Positions 43,564 through 52,167 of a DNA stretch of 64,000 nucleotides are shown piece after piece; position 1 is the first letter of the stretch; every line of letters starts with the position of its first letter. The notes below the pieces were generated by a model, which saw nothing but the letters and a program-made list of their open reading frames with translations, searched no databases and was not told where the DNA came from. Both the position numbers and the translations under genes were made by a program. Source of the stretch: SCRD01 sp046705285 (GTDB lineage: Bacteria; Acidobacteriota; Terriglobia; UBA7540); NCBI GenBank assembly GCA_046705285.1, contig JBJKQK010000130.1, positions 1-64,000 of the forward strand, in the 5' to 3' direction.

Positions 43564-44394
43564 TCATTTTGAACCTGGAAGGTCGATGCCAAAATCCCAG
43601 ACATCAATGTTGAGCTTCTGATCGACCAGTTCACCCAGGGCATATTCACCGGACGCGAGTGGCTTCAGGGGCTTCAGTTCGTAGACGCTTGCCGCCAGGC
43701 GGATGCGCTGAAGCGGCAGGTCCTTCCTCATCTCTCCCGACTTCCCCACACCGATTCCAGATTGGATTCTTTCAACAACTCGCGAGTCTTTCTTTCCGAC
43801 CAGAGGGATCAGTTGCGCGTGTTCAGCCCAGTTGCCGTCGTCCTGGACATAGAAAACGGGTTGCGGCACTGTAATTCGCACGGCGGCCTTGGCACCCGGG
43901 AGCACCACAAACGCCTGCTTTTTCAGCAGGGGCCCGGGCATCATCAAGATCAGTGCAATTCGCTTCTTGTCGGTGACAACTTTCGCGGGGTCCTGGATCA
44001 GGGGAATCACACGCGTCCCGTCAAAGGCATAGACACCGGAACTGGAAGGCAAGTTGATGCCCGGCTTGATCCTGTATCCCGTGTTCGCTGGGATCTCGAA
44101 CCTCTGATTCTGCAGTTCCTCCGCGGCCTTCAGTTGTTTGGCCTGTTCCGATTTCTTTGCAGCCTCAGCACGCGCGGTTGCGGCAAAATCTACCATTGAC
44201 TTGGGAATCTCTTCCTGATCGCCGCGGTCCGCGCTGTAGTAGCGGACGCGATCGCCGATCACCTGGTAGCTTTTGACGTTTATATAGCTGCCGTCCCGCA
44301 GATAGAGCCGGATGGTAGCTTTGAGCGGCGCCGGGAACATCAGTAGTCCCAACAGGGCCCCCACGGCCATCACCCGCAAGGCCTTTGCACCCAT
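43564..44394 (-). CDS. Hypothetical secreted protein
   Basis: A 276-aa protein with a signal peptide (LRVMAVGALLGLLMFPAPLKA). The mature start IRLYLRDGSYINVKSYQVIG resembles small beta domains found at the N-terminus of many secreted acidobacterial-type proteins that carry an 'ADRGDQEEIP' loop. Then comes an Ala/Lys/Glu-rich helix, then a beta-rich C-terminal domain (GVYAFDGTRVIPLIQDPAKV and VFYVQDDGNWAEHAQLIPL). AGGAGAAAG precedes the ATG at 44394; the frame remains open to 44556 without family character. Function unknown; it is likely periplasmic or outer-membrane-associated. Confidence 0.7.
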   Translation of the reverse strand: MGAKALRVMAVGALLGLLMFPAPLKATIRLYLRDGSYINVKSYQVIGDRVRYYSADRGDQEEIPKSMVDFAATARAEAAKKSEQAKQLKAAEELQNQRFEIPANTGYRIKPGINLPSSSGVYAFDGTRVIPLIQDPAKVVTDKKRIALILMMPGPLLKKQAFVVLPGAKAAVRITVPQPVFYVQDDGNWAEHAQLIPLVGKKDSRVVERIQSGIGVGKSGEMRKDLPLQRIRLAASVYELKPLKPLASGEYALGELVDQKLNIDVWDFGIDLPGSK

Positions 44395-44825
44395 CTTTCT
44401 CCTCACTACTTTAGATGTTACCTCGTCCCGTGGCGTCCTATCAAACCGGCGCAAGGGCGGGTAGCAACACCGGCTGTTCCTGTCAGCGCCTTCTGTCCCT
44501 TTAGCTGGCTGTCCGATGCACCAGAAAGTCCGACCTCCTGGACCGGCCATTGCCACCTGCCCTCTTCATATGCGCGCTATGGTTGTCACGGTTTCTGTGG
44601 CCTGCTGGGGTTATCGTCTTACTGCGCTGAGGCGACAAATTGGCTGGGCTTTCGTGTAGCTGGGACAAGCGGGGTCAATGGCCCGCCCATGCGGGCCGAA
44701 GACGGCTCCGAAGGCTTCCACCGATTCGAACTGGAAATGTGCCACGCGGAAACATGGCACCGGCAAACTGGGCCAGTCGGCGACGATGGCCTGGTTGATG
44801 CTTGTCCCCTGAGCACACCGCGCAG
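44395..44825. other. Intergenic region, 431 bp, no supported gene
   Basis: It lies between two minus-strand genes. A 65-codon minus-strand frame (44619-44816) has no recognised motif or ribosome site. I see nothing else convincing. Confidence 0.4.
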
Positions 44826-45776
44826 CTAGTCGATTGGGATCCGGCTGTTGTTCTTGGCAAGCCAGGTATCGAAGTTCTGGAGTTCAGGATTCAGGCTGCG
44901 GGCGAAATCGGGATTGCGCGCCCCGCAGAAATATTCATTAAAGTCGCGTTTGAATTGGAACATGTTGCCGAGGTCATCGGCGCCCGGGAAGCCGAACGCG
45001 CGGTATTGGTCGGGCGTCACGGCGTTGTAGCGAACGTCCTGGCCAAGCGCCTTGGAGAGCGATGCTGCCATCTGCGCGCCGGTCAGTTGCTCGCCGGAGA
45101 TACCCACGGTCTTGCCGATGAACTCGCGGCCCCGCTTGAAGATGCCGTAAGCGCACTTGCCGATATCTTCGGCGGCGATGCCCGGCAGTTTCTTGTCGTC
45201 CATGGGGAGGGCGATGGCGAGCTTGCCATCCGGACCTTTCTTCGGCCCCATGCCGAAATAGATAAAGTTGTCCCAGTAGAAGGATGTCAGCAGAAGCGTG
45301 ACCGGCACGCCCAGGCTGGTGAACGCCTGATTGGCCTCGCCCTTGGCGTCAAAGTGAGGGACTTTATATTTTCCCATCAGCGTAGGCATCCGATTGTCAT
45401 CGAGCGGCACCCACTTGCGCGTGTCTTCAAGCGTTGACCAGATGACGTGCTGGAGGCCCGCCTGCTTCGCGGCCTGCGCCATTGACTTAACTTCAGCCAG
45501 TTCCCGTTCGGGCGAGAAGTGCGCCCAGTAAAACGTGACGCAGTATGCTCCATATACCCCTGCAAACGCTTTCTTCAGGCTTTCCGGGTCATCCAGGTCC
45601 GCCGCTACGACTTCCGCGCCCTGCCGGGCCAGAGCTTTGGCCTTTTCAGAATTTACGTCCCGCGTGAGCGCACGTACCGCATAGCCCCCGCTCGGGTCGG
45701 CCAGAATAGCGCGAGCCATTCCGCCGCCTTGCGCCCCCGTTGCTCCCGCAACCGCAATGATCTTCTTTTCTGCCAT
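44826..45776 (-). CDS. NmrA-like NAD(P)-binding protein
   Basis: A 316-aa Rossmann-fold protein of the atypical short-chain dehydrogenase group (NmrA/HSCARG type). It starts with the dinucleotide motif IAVAGATGAQGGGMARAILA, then VRALTRDVNSEKAKALARQG and VVAADLDDPESLKKAFAGVY. The downstream segments HVIWSTLEDTRKW and TLLLTSFYWDNFIYFGMGP are typical of NmrA-like proteins. The catalytic YxxxK of classic dehydrogenases is not obvious, so it may sense NADPH/NADP rather than reduce a substrate. AGGGAGA lies upstream of the ATG at 45776. It is monocistronic or the second of two minus-strand genes. Confidence 0.85.
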   Translation of the reverse strand: MAEKKIIAVAGATGAQGGGMARAILADPSGGYAVRALTRDVNSEKAKALARQGAEVVAADLDDPESLKKAFAGVYGAYCVTFYWAHFSPERELAEVKSMAQAAKQAGLQHVIWSTLEDTRKWVPLDDNRMPTLMGKYKVPHFDAKGEANQAFTSLGVPVTLLLTSFYWDNFIYFGMGPKKGPDGKLAIALPMDDKKLPGIAAEDIGKCAYGIFKRGREFIGKTVGISGEQLTGAQMAASLSKALGQDVRYNAVTPDQYRAFGFPGADDLGNMFQFKRDFNEYFCGARNPDFARSLNPELQNFDTWLAKNNSRIPID

Positions 45777-45919
45777 GGTAAATCTCCCTGTCGAGTTTAA
45801 GACCCGGGCTCTGAGGCCCAGCCTGTTTGTCGCAATCCTTTAGAAGTGCGGCAGACACACCACCAGCTAGAGCGCATTGCCGCAGCCGGTTAACAACCGT
45901 CATTCAGTGGAAAGCCGGG

Positions 45920-46225
45920 TCAGGCCCACTTCTTGCCAATGGCTTCCAAGCCGGCTTTAGCCAGAACGTCCGGTGTCATCACAATGCGGAATTTGCAGTC
46001 CGCGTTGAACTGAAGAAACCACGGCTCGGCGAGTGCTGGAACCTTGGACGGGCCTTCCAGATCGACGACCAGAATGGCGCCTCGGCTCCCATCCATTTCT
46101 GTAAAGTAGGCGGCCTCAGGCTTGATCTCGTCGAGGATGCTCTTTATTTTCTTCCCCACACTGCCGTCTCTCACAGCGGCGTTGAATTTCTCATGCGGAA
46201 TCTTGACTTCGAGAAGCATTCGCAT
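45920..46225 (-). CDS. Conserved hypothetical protein, dimeric alpha-beta barrel-like
   Basis: A 101-aa cytosolic protein. RMLLEVKIPHEKFNAAVRDG is followed by a helix, a beta-alpha segment (EAAYFTEMDGSRGAILVVDL) and ALAEPWFLQFNADCKFRIVM, a pattern like ferredoxin-fold ABM-type small proteins. Homologues are sometimes labelled 'panthothenate synthetase', which I do not support because no ATP-binding motif of PanC is present. AAGGAGATAG precedes the ATG. It lies just before the NmrA-like gene on the same strand (143 bases), so a redox-related operon is conceivable. Confidence 0.68.
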   Translation of the reverse strand: MRMLLEVKIPHEKFNAAVRDGSVGKKIKSILDEIKPEAAYFTEMDGSRGAILVVDLEGPSKVPALAEPWFLQFNADCKFRIVMTPDVLAKAGLEAIGKKWA

Positions 46226-46494
46226 AGCTATCTCCTTGCTGGGTCAATTTTGACCCAGGAATTCTTACCTGTCCGCGTTGTCGTGGGTATATTGCCCTGC
46301 TCAAGGATATCACAAAGCGACCAACGATCAACCGGGGAAGAGCCACGAGAAAACTGTAACCCATACCCCGGCGGCCGGGGTTGCTGCGAGCCGCTCAAAG
46401 AGAAAAGCTGCCGCGGGTCGTAAGCGCCCGCGATACAAATGCCAAAGGATTCGCAGGCCGCAAGGGATGCGGTCCGCGCAAGCCGGGGCAGGTG

Positions 46495-47850
46495 CTATGG
46501 TACTTTGGGCAGATGCGCCAAGGCCTGGTGGACCTTTTCTTCCGGATATTCGTAGTCGGTGAGCTCGCCGGCGAAGTACTTTTCATACGCGGCCATATCG
46601 AAGAAGCCGTGGCCGCTGAGATTGAAGAGGATGGTTTTCTCCTTACCTTCTTCCTTCGCCTTCAGCGCCTCGTCGATAGCCGCGCAAACAGCGTGCGAGG
46701 TTTCCGGCGCCACCACAATGCCTTCCGAGCGCGAAAAAGTGATAGCGGCTTCGAAGCACTGCAATTGCGGATAGCTCGTTGCGTCCACCACGCCCTTCTG
46801 GTGAAGCAGGCTGACGAGAGGTGACATGCCGTGGTAGCGGAGCCCGCCGGCGTGGATGCCGGGTGGAATAAAGTCATGCCCCAGGGTTTCCATTTTGAGC
46901 AGCGGCGTCATTCCACTCTTGTCGCCGAAATCGTAGGCGTAGAGCCCCTTGGTCATGGTGGGGCAGGCGGCCGGCTCAACGGCGATCAGGCGAATATCCC
47001 TCCCCGCGGCCTTGTGCGGGATGAAGGGAAACGCGATTCCGCCGAAGTTACTCCCTCCACCGCAGCAGCCGATCACGATGTCCGGAAAAGCTTCGGCCAG
47101 CTTGAACTGCTCGATGGCTTCTTGGCCAATCACCGTCTGGTGTAGCAGGACGTGGTTGAGCACACTGCCCAGCGAATAGTTGGTGTCCTTGCGGCTGACG
47201 GCATCTTCCACCGCCTCACTGATGGCGATGCCCAGGCTACCGGGGCATTCCGGGTCGGCAGCCAGAACGTCGCGTCCCGCGGCCGTCTGGTCACTGGGCG
47301 AAGGAATACAGTTGGCGCCCCAGCATTGCATGATGGTGCGGCGGTGAGGCTTCTGGAAGTAGCTGCACTTCACCATGTAGACCATGCACTCCATATCGAA
47401 GACATTGCAGGCATAGGCTAGAGCGCTGCCCCACTGGCCGGCGCCGGTTTCCGTGGATAGCCTCTTGGTGCCTGCCGCCTTGTTGTAATAAGCCTGGGCG
47501 ACGGAGGTGTTCGGCTTGTGGCTGCCGGCGGGCGAAACACCTTCGTACTTGTAGAAAATTTTGGCTGGCGTACCCAGCGCCTGCTCCAAGCGCCGCGCGC
47601 GGTAAAGAGGCGTAGGCCGCCACAAGCGCAGGACGTCGAGCACCGGCTCGGGGATGGGAATGCTTGAAGCCGTTGATACCTCCTGCTCGATGAGCGCCAT
47701 GGGGAAAATGGGCGCGAGATCTTCCGGGCCGGCCGGCGCTCCGGTGACGGGATGCAGGGGCGGCGGCAACGGAGCCGGAAGGTCCGGAATCACGTTGTAC
47801 CAGCTCTTGGGAATTTCACGCTCGGATAAGGTGTAACGATATTGGATCAT
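46495..47850 (-). CDS. Tryptophan synthase beta-like protein (TrpB2 type)
   Basis: A 451-aa PLP enzyme of the TrpB2 branch, longer than canonical TrpB (about 400 aa) and generally acting without a TrpA partner. It has the PLP-binding Lys in EGVSPAGSHKPNTSVAQAYY, the tail TGAGQWGSALAYACNVFDME, CCGGGSNFGGIAFPFIP (phosphate loop), HAGGLRYHGMSPLVSLLHQ and ILFNLSGHGFFDMAAYEKYF. It may make tryptophan from free indole and serine, or act as an indole scavenger. The ATG at 47850 has GAGGAA six bases upstream. No trpA or other trp gene is near. Minus strand, downstream of the exported aldo/keto reductase. Confidence 0.9.
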   Translation of the reverse strand: MIQYRYTLSEREIPKSWYNVIPDLPAPLPPPLHPVTGAPAGPEDLAPIFPMALIEQEVSTASSIPIPEPVLDVLRLWRPTPLYRARRLEQALGTPAKIFYKYEGVSPAGSHKPNTSVAQAYYNKAAGTKRLSTETGAGQWGSALAYACNVFDMECMVYMVKCSYFQKPHRRTIMQCWGANCIPSPSDQTAAGRDVLAADPECPGSLGIAISEAVEDAVSRKDTNYSLGSVLNHVLLHQTVIGQEAIEQFKLAEAFPDIVIGCCGGGSNFGGIAFPFIPHKAAGRDIRLIAVEPAACPTMTKGLYAYDFGDKSGMTPLLKMETLGHDFIPPGIHAGGLRYHGMSPLVSLLHQKGVVDATSYPQLQCFEAAITFSRSEGIVVAPETSHAVCAAIDEALKAKEEGKEKTILFNLSGHGFFDMAAYEKYFAGELTDYEYPEEKVHQALAHLPKVP

Positions 47851-47991
47851 ATACTTCCTCAAAGCAAGTTTAACCTGAGCGGCTGGACGCCCCCAGGGTA
47901 AGGAGGGAAGCATAGCACAACACGGGCTGGCACAGACCGTCGTTTTGACACCGGCGCTTGCAGCGAGTTTCGACCTTCGGAAACTCAGCAG

Positions 47992-48032
47992 TTCTTTTAG
48001 GGGGGCATGGCTTCGGCCATGCCACAAAAGAA
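47992..48032. repeat. Perfect UUCG hairpin with paired flanks
   Basis: GGCATGGC (48004-48011) and GCCATGCC (48016-48023) close a TTCG tetraloop. TTCTTTT (47992-47998) and AAAAGAA (48026-48032) form an outer stem across a small internal loop. It lies upstream of trpB2 in the gap to the aldo/keto reductase and looks like a dispersed hairpin element. No T-run follows, so termination is not assured. Confidence 0.5.
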
Positions 48033-48147
48033 ACGATTGGCAGCCGATCGTGGCTTTAGCCGTTGAGGGCCGTTCGGGGCAGAACGTAAGGAAAGAACCC
48101 GTAACTCTGAAACGCGAACGCTCCGGTACAAAGGGCAGATTCAGCCG

Positions 48148-49116
48148 TCAGGCCGACCCGAGATGGAACAGAGGTTGAAGGCTCTTGGCCTGAGCCATCA
48201 GTTTCTTAGTTTCCTCTTCATTCACCGGAGTGAAACGCTCCGCGACATCCATCGCAAGGCGGAAATACTCGATTTCGCCAGGAGGAACGGCAGCCACAAC
48301 CGGCTGAGAGAGCGTCCACCGAAGCGCCAACGCCGCCTGCCTGGGAAGCGTCGTGGGCTTGTACCAGCACTTCGAGTACGGATGGTGCTTCCCCAGCGAA
48401 GCAGGCCAGACCGTTTTGGCCATGGCTTTGATGGCCATCATGCCCATCTGTTTTTCTCGGGCACGCTGGACGATCTGCGGTCCGAAATTGGCCTGAGAGT
48501 ACATGACGAAATTGACCGGGAAGAGCACCGTATCGAATTCAAACTGGTCCATGGCAATCAGCGCGGCTTCAACCGAGTGAGCGGAAAAGCCGAGGAATCG
48601 CACCTTGCCGGCTTTTTTGGCTGCCACAAGGGCTTCCAGAGCACCGCCCGGGCCGAGCGCCTGATGCACATCTTCCACTTTAGCAAGGGCGTGAAGCTGG
48701 TACAGATCGAGATGGTCGGTCTGGAGCTGACGGAGCGATTCATCAAGTTCCTTCTCGGCGCCCGCCTTGTCGCGTGGAAGCTCTTTGCAAGCCAGAAAAA
48801 CCCGGTTGCGGTAAGGCTTGAGCGCTGGTCCCATCCTCTCCTGCGCATTACCGTACGAAGGAGCAATGTCAATGTAATTAATGCCGCGATCGATGGCTTC
48901 AGCAACGATGTTGTTGGCGAATTGCTGGGAAACGTCCATGACCACGATGCCGCCGAGGGCAATGATCGAAAGCTGCTCGCCCGTTTTGCCAAGCGGACGG
49001 CGGGGAATGATAGGTCCAGCAGTTGAGCCTTCTTGCGCGGCACGGACCACGCTTTTTGACGCCACCAGCCCGGCCGCGGCGGCAGTGCTCTTTCTCAAGA
49101 AATCTCGTCGTTTCAT
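48148..49116 (-). CDS. Tat-exported aldo/keto reductase
   Basis: A 322-aa aldo/keto reductase of the AKR superfamily. It starts with a Tat signal (MKRRDFLRKSTAAAAGLVAS), so it should be exported folded with its nicotinamide cofactor or bind it outside. Catalytic features are IIALGGIVVMDVS, the Tyr of INYIDIAPSYGNAQERMG, DLYQLHALAKVEDV with His, and VRFLGFSAHSVEAALIAMD. C-terminal LALRWTLSQPVVAAVPPGEI is the cofactor region. AAGGAG lies six bases before the ATG at 49116; the longer frame to 49272 is discarded. Why a redox enzyme of this type is secreted is unclear; oxidation of a sugar-like substrate is possible. Confidence 0.88.
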   Translation of the reverse strand: MKRRDFLRKSTAAAAGLVASKSVVRAAQEGSTAGPIIPRRPLGKTGEQLSIIALGGIVVMDVSQQFANNIVAEAIDRGINYIDIAPSYGNAQERMGPALKPYRNRVFLACKELPRDKAGAEKELDESLRQLQTDHLDLYQLHALAKVEDVHQALGPGGALEALVAAKKAGKVRFLGFSAHSVEAALIAMDQFEFDTVLFPVNFVMYSQANFGPQIVQRAREKQMGMMAIKAMAKTVWPASLGKHHPYSKCWYKPTTLPRQAALALRWTLSQPVVAAVPPGEIEYFRLAMDVAERFTPVNEEETKKLMAQAKSLQPLFHLGSA

Positions 49117-49461
49117 CGTCGGCTCCTTGAGGTGTTTGAGACTGTCTTTTTTGGTTCTATCTATATGCTTGTAGCACCCGCCATCGCCGGAGTCAATGGT
49201 GGGAATTCTGTTGCCTTTGTAGCGCAAGGCCCGATTTCCGGCCTTGCGGCTTTTGAGTGGCAATCCAAGCAAGAATCTTGCAGGGATTCAAGGCAAGTCA
49301 AAAAGAGAACGTTGCGGTACAAGGGCACGGCATTCAACGCTGCGGTACAATGGCGAAATGTTACGATTGAGACGGTTGCAATTGACGGAGACAATTTTCT
49401 TTGTCACCTGCAATGTTCTTCGAAAGCGAACGTTGCGTTACAAATACAAGAGCAGAGGAAT
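49117..49461. other. Divergent intergenic region with repeats, 345 bp
   Basis: It holds a perfect 9-bp inverted repeat CGCAAGGCC/GGCCTTGCG (49223-49231 with 49240-49248) and three copies of an AACGyTGCGkTACAA unit (49308-49322, 49336-49350, 49429-49443). No gene is supported, although the plus-strand frame stays open through it into the glucosidase. Promoters for the reductase and the glucosidase should lie here. Confidence 0.55.
49308..49443 (+). repeat. Three copies of a 15-bp AACGTTGCGGTACAA-type unit
   Basis: Units at 49308-49322 (AACGTTGCGGTACAA), 49336-49350 (one difference) and 49429-49443 (one difference) precede the glucosidase. A fourth is at 52136-52150 before the debranching gene, and a weaker one at 48117-48131. 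The function is unknown. They look like a dispersed short repeat of the genome. Confidence 0.6.
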
Positions 49462-52107
49462 ATGACAGCAGAAGAGCAGAGACTGGAAGAATCCCGACAG
49501 CGTGAGGGGCACTGGAATCGATGGGGGCCGTATTTGTCGGAGCGCCAATGGGGGACGGTGCGTGAGGATTATAGCGCTGACGGCACAGCCTGGGAATATC
49601 TGCCGCACGATCACGCGCGCAGCCGGACTTACCGCTGGGGCGAGGACGGCATCGCCGGCATTTGTGACCGCCATCAATACATCTGTCTGGCCTTCTCCTT
49701 CTGGAATGGCCGAGATCCCATTCTGAAAGAGCGGCTGTTTGGCTTGACAGGCAACGAAGGCAACCACGGCGAGGACGTCAAGGAATACTACTTTTATCTT
49801 GATTCCACTCCCACGCACTCTTACATGAAATATCTCTATAAGTATCCCCAGGCCGAGTTTCCCTACACTCAGCTTGTAGAGGAGAACCGCAGGCGCGGGC
49901 GCAAAGACCCCGAGTTCGAGCTGCTGGATACCGGGGTTTTCGACGAGAGCCGCTACTTTGACGTGTTTGTGGAATATGCCAAAGCCACCGAGGAGGACCT
50001 TTTGATCCGAGTGACGGCCTGGAACCGGGGACCGGAATCGGCGGAACTGGATCTGCTGCCAACGGTCTGGTTCCGCAACCGATGGTCTTGGGGACGCGGC
50101 GACCAGCGGCCCCGGATCGCACGTGACTGGGCTGTCGACGGTGCCGTCGCGATGAGCGTAGTTCACGAATACTACGGCAAGCGATGGCTGATCTGCGAAG
50201 GTTCTCCCAATCTGCTGTTTACTGAGAACGAGACCAACCTGCACCGCCTTTTCGGAGTCGAGAACAGGACGCCCTTTGTTAAGGATGGCATCAACAATGC
50301 GGTCGTTCATCGTGACCAGAATGCCGTGAATTCATTCCACGGGACGAAAGCCGCCGCCCACTATCACCTGAAGATTGACCCAGGCAAAAGCGTAGAGATT
50401 CGGCTGCGGTTCAGGAACACTGAGCCGGCGCCGGGAGTGCTGGCTGAAGCTTTCAGCGAAATGTTTGATCAGCGCATTGCGGAAGCCGACGACTTTTACC
50501 GGACGATCGTGCCGGATGGCCTTTCAGCCGACTCGAAGAATGCCATGCGCCAGGCGTTCTCGGGAATGCTCTGGAGCAAGCAGTTTTACCACTACGACGT
50601 GCGAACCTGGCTGGAAGGTGATCCGTCCTATCCGCCGCCCCCGCCGGAGCGCTGGGAAGGGCGCAATCACGAGTGGGTCCATCTTTACAACAACGATGTG
50701 ATCTCTATTCCGGACAAGTGGGAGTATCCCTGGTACGCCGCGTGGGATCTGGCCTTCCACTGCATCACCCTGGCGTTGATTGACCCGGAATTCGCCAAGC
50801 GGCAACTGATTCTGCTTCTCCGCGAATGGTACATGCACCCAAACGGGCAGCTTCCAGCTTACGAATGGGCTCTTGCCGATGTGAACCCTCCGGTACATGC
50901 CTGGGCGGCGTGGCGAGTCTACAAGATTGAAAAAAAGCGCCGCGGCAAGGCTGACCGGAATTTCCTGGAGCGGGTGTTCCACAAGCTGCTCCTCTATTTC
51001 ACCTGGTGGGTGAACCGGAAAGACCCCCAGGGCAACAACGTCTTCGAAGGAGGCTTTCTGGGGCTTGACAACATCGGGATATTCGATCGCTCCAAGCCGC
51101 TGCCGATGGGTGGCTTTATCGAGCAATCCGACGGAACAAGCTGGATGGCCATGTACAGCCTCAACATGCTGGTGATCGCTTTTGAGCTGGCCAAGGAAGA
51201 TTCCGCCTACGAAGACGTGGCGAGCAAATTCTTTGAGCATTTCGTGTACATCGTTGACGCTATGAACAACCGAGGCGGAAAGGGCGTCGGGCTGTGGGAC
51301 GAGGAAGATGGCTTCTACTACGACGTCCTGCACATGTCCGATTCTCGCCACGTTTTTATGAAAGTCCGCTCAATGGTGGGGCTGATTCCGCTATTTGCGG
51401 TCCAGTCTCTGGAGCCTGAGATTGTAGAACGGTTTCCGGGCTTCAAATCAAGGATGCGATGGTTCGTTGATTTCCACCCCAACATGGCCAGCTTGATGGA
51501 CACCAGCCAGAAATCCGTGCACGGCGTAAGGCGATTACTCTCTATCCCAACTCGCGAGCGCCTCCTGCGCGTGCTGAGATACATGTTGGACGAAAACGAG
51601 TTTCTTTCGCCCTTCGGAATTCGCTCGCTTTCGAAATACCATGAGCAGCACCCATATTCGTTACAACTGGACGGCCACACGCACTCGGTGGACTACGAAC
51701 CGGCGGAATCCACCACCGGGCTTTTTGGAGGTAATTCCAACTGGCGGGGTCCTGTGTGGTTTCCGGTCAACTTCCTGATTATTGAGTCCCTGCAGAAGTA
51801 TCACCACTACTACGGCGACGATCTCAAAGTGGAATGCCCTACGGGTTCAGGCCAGATGTTGACGCTTTGGGAGGTTGCGACGATGATCTCGCAGCGCTTG
51901 TGCCGGATCTTTTTGCGTGGGGCCGACGGGCGCCGCCCCGTCTATGGCGGGACGGAAATGTTCCAGACGGACCCTTACTGGCGAGACCTGATTCTGTTCA
52001 ACGAGTACTTCCACGGGGATAACGGGGCGGGCATCGGAGCCAGCCATCAGACAGGCTGGACCGGCCTCGTGGCTAAACTGCTCCAGCAGAGCGGGGTTGG
52101 ATGTTGA
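49462..52107 (+). CDS. GH63-like glucosidase (MGH1-type family)
   Basis: An 881-aa cytosolic glycoside hydrolase with an (alpha/alpha)6 barrel of the glucosidase I/GH63 type. N-terminal residues 1-35 (HWNRWGPYLSERQWGTVRED) lead into a beta-sandwich. The barrel has YPWYAAWDLAFHCITLALID, GGFLGLDNIGIFDRSKPLPM, IEQSDGTSWMAMYSLNMLVI and the late WRGPVWFPVNFLIIESLQKY, which line the active site with acidic residues. Bacterial members act on alpha-glucosides such as trehalose-like or kojibiose-type linkages, not certainly known here. The ATG at 49462 has GAGGAA just upstream; a longer frame from 49132 is rejected. It is followed 60 bases later by a debranching enzyme. Confidence 0.88.
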   Translation: MTAEEQRLEESRQREGHWNRWGPYLSERQWGTVREDYSADGTAWEYLPHDHARSRTYRWGEDGIAGICDRHQYICLAFSFWNGRDPILKERLFGLTGNEGNHGEDVKEYYFYLDSTPTHSYMKYLYKYPQAEFPYTQLVEENRRRGRKDPEFELLDTGVFDESRYFDVFVEYAKATEEDLLIRVTAWNRGPESAELDLLPTVWFRNRWSWGRGDQRPRIARDWAVDGAVAMSVVHEYYGKRWLICEGSPNLLFTENETNLHRLFGVENRTPFVKDGINNAVVHRDQNAVNSFHGTKAAAHYHLKIDPGKSVEIRLRFRNTEPAPGVLAEAFSEMFDQRIAEADDFYRTIVPDGLSADSKNAMRQAFSGMLWSKQFYHYDVRTWLEGDPSYPPPPPERWEGRNHEWVHLYNNDVISIPDKWEYPWYAAWDLAFHCITLALIDPEFAKRQLILLLREWYMHPNGQLPAYEWALADVNPPVHAWAAWRVYKIEKKRRGKADRNFLERVFHKLLLYFTWWVNRKDPQGNNVFEGGFLGLDNIGIFDRSKPLPMGGFIEQSDGTSWMAMYSLNMLVIAFELAKEDSAYEDVASKFFEHFVYIVDAMNNRGGKGVGLWDEEDGFYYDVLHMSDSRHVFMKVRSMVGLIPLFAVQSLEPEIVERFPGFKSRMRWFVDFHPNMASLMDTSQKSVHGVRRLLSIPTRERLLRVLRYMLDENEFLSPFGIRSLSKYHEQHPYSLQLDGHTHSVDYEPAESTTGLFGGNSNWRGPVWFPVNFLIIESLQKYHHYYGDDLKVECPTGSGQMLTLWEVATMISQRLCRIFLRGADGRRPVYGGTEMFQTDPYWRDLILFNEYFHGDNGAGIGASHQTGWTGLVAKLLQQSGVGC

Positions 52108-52135
52108 AGTGCAATCGCCGCAACTGCGGACTGCA

Positions 52136-52150
52136 AACATTGCGGTACAA
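52136..52150 (+). repeat. Copy of the AACGTTGCGGTACAA-type unit
   Basis: AACATTGCGGTACAA, one change from the units at 49308 and 49336, lies just before the debranching-enzyme gene. Confidence 0.55.
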
Positions 52151-52167
52151 TGCCGTCAGGTGCCCTT

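Noticed and set aside
49132..49461. N-terminal extension of the glucosidase from 49132
   Set aside because: It is repeat-rich intergenic sequence without family resemblance; the ATG at 49462 starts at the family N-terminus.
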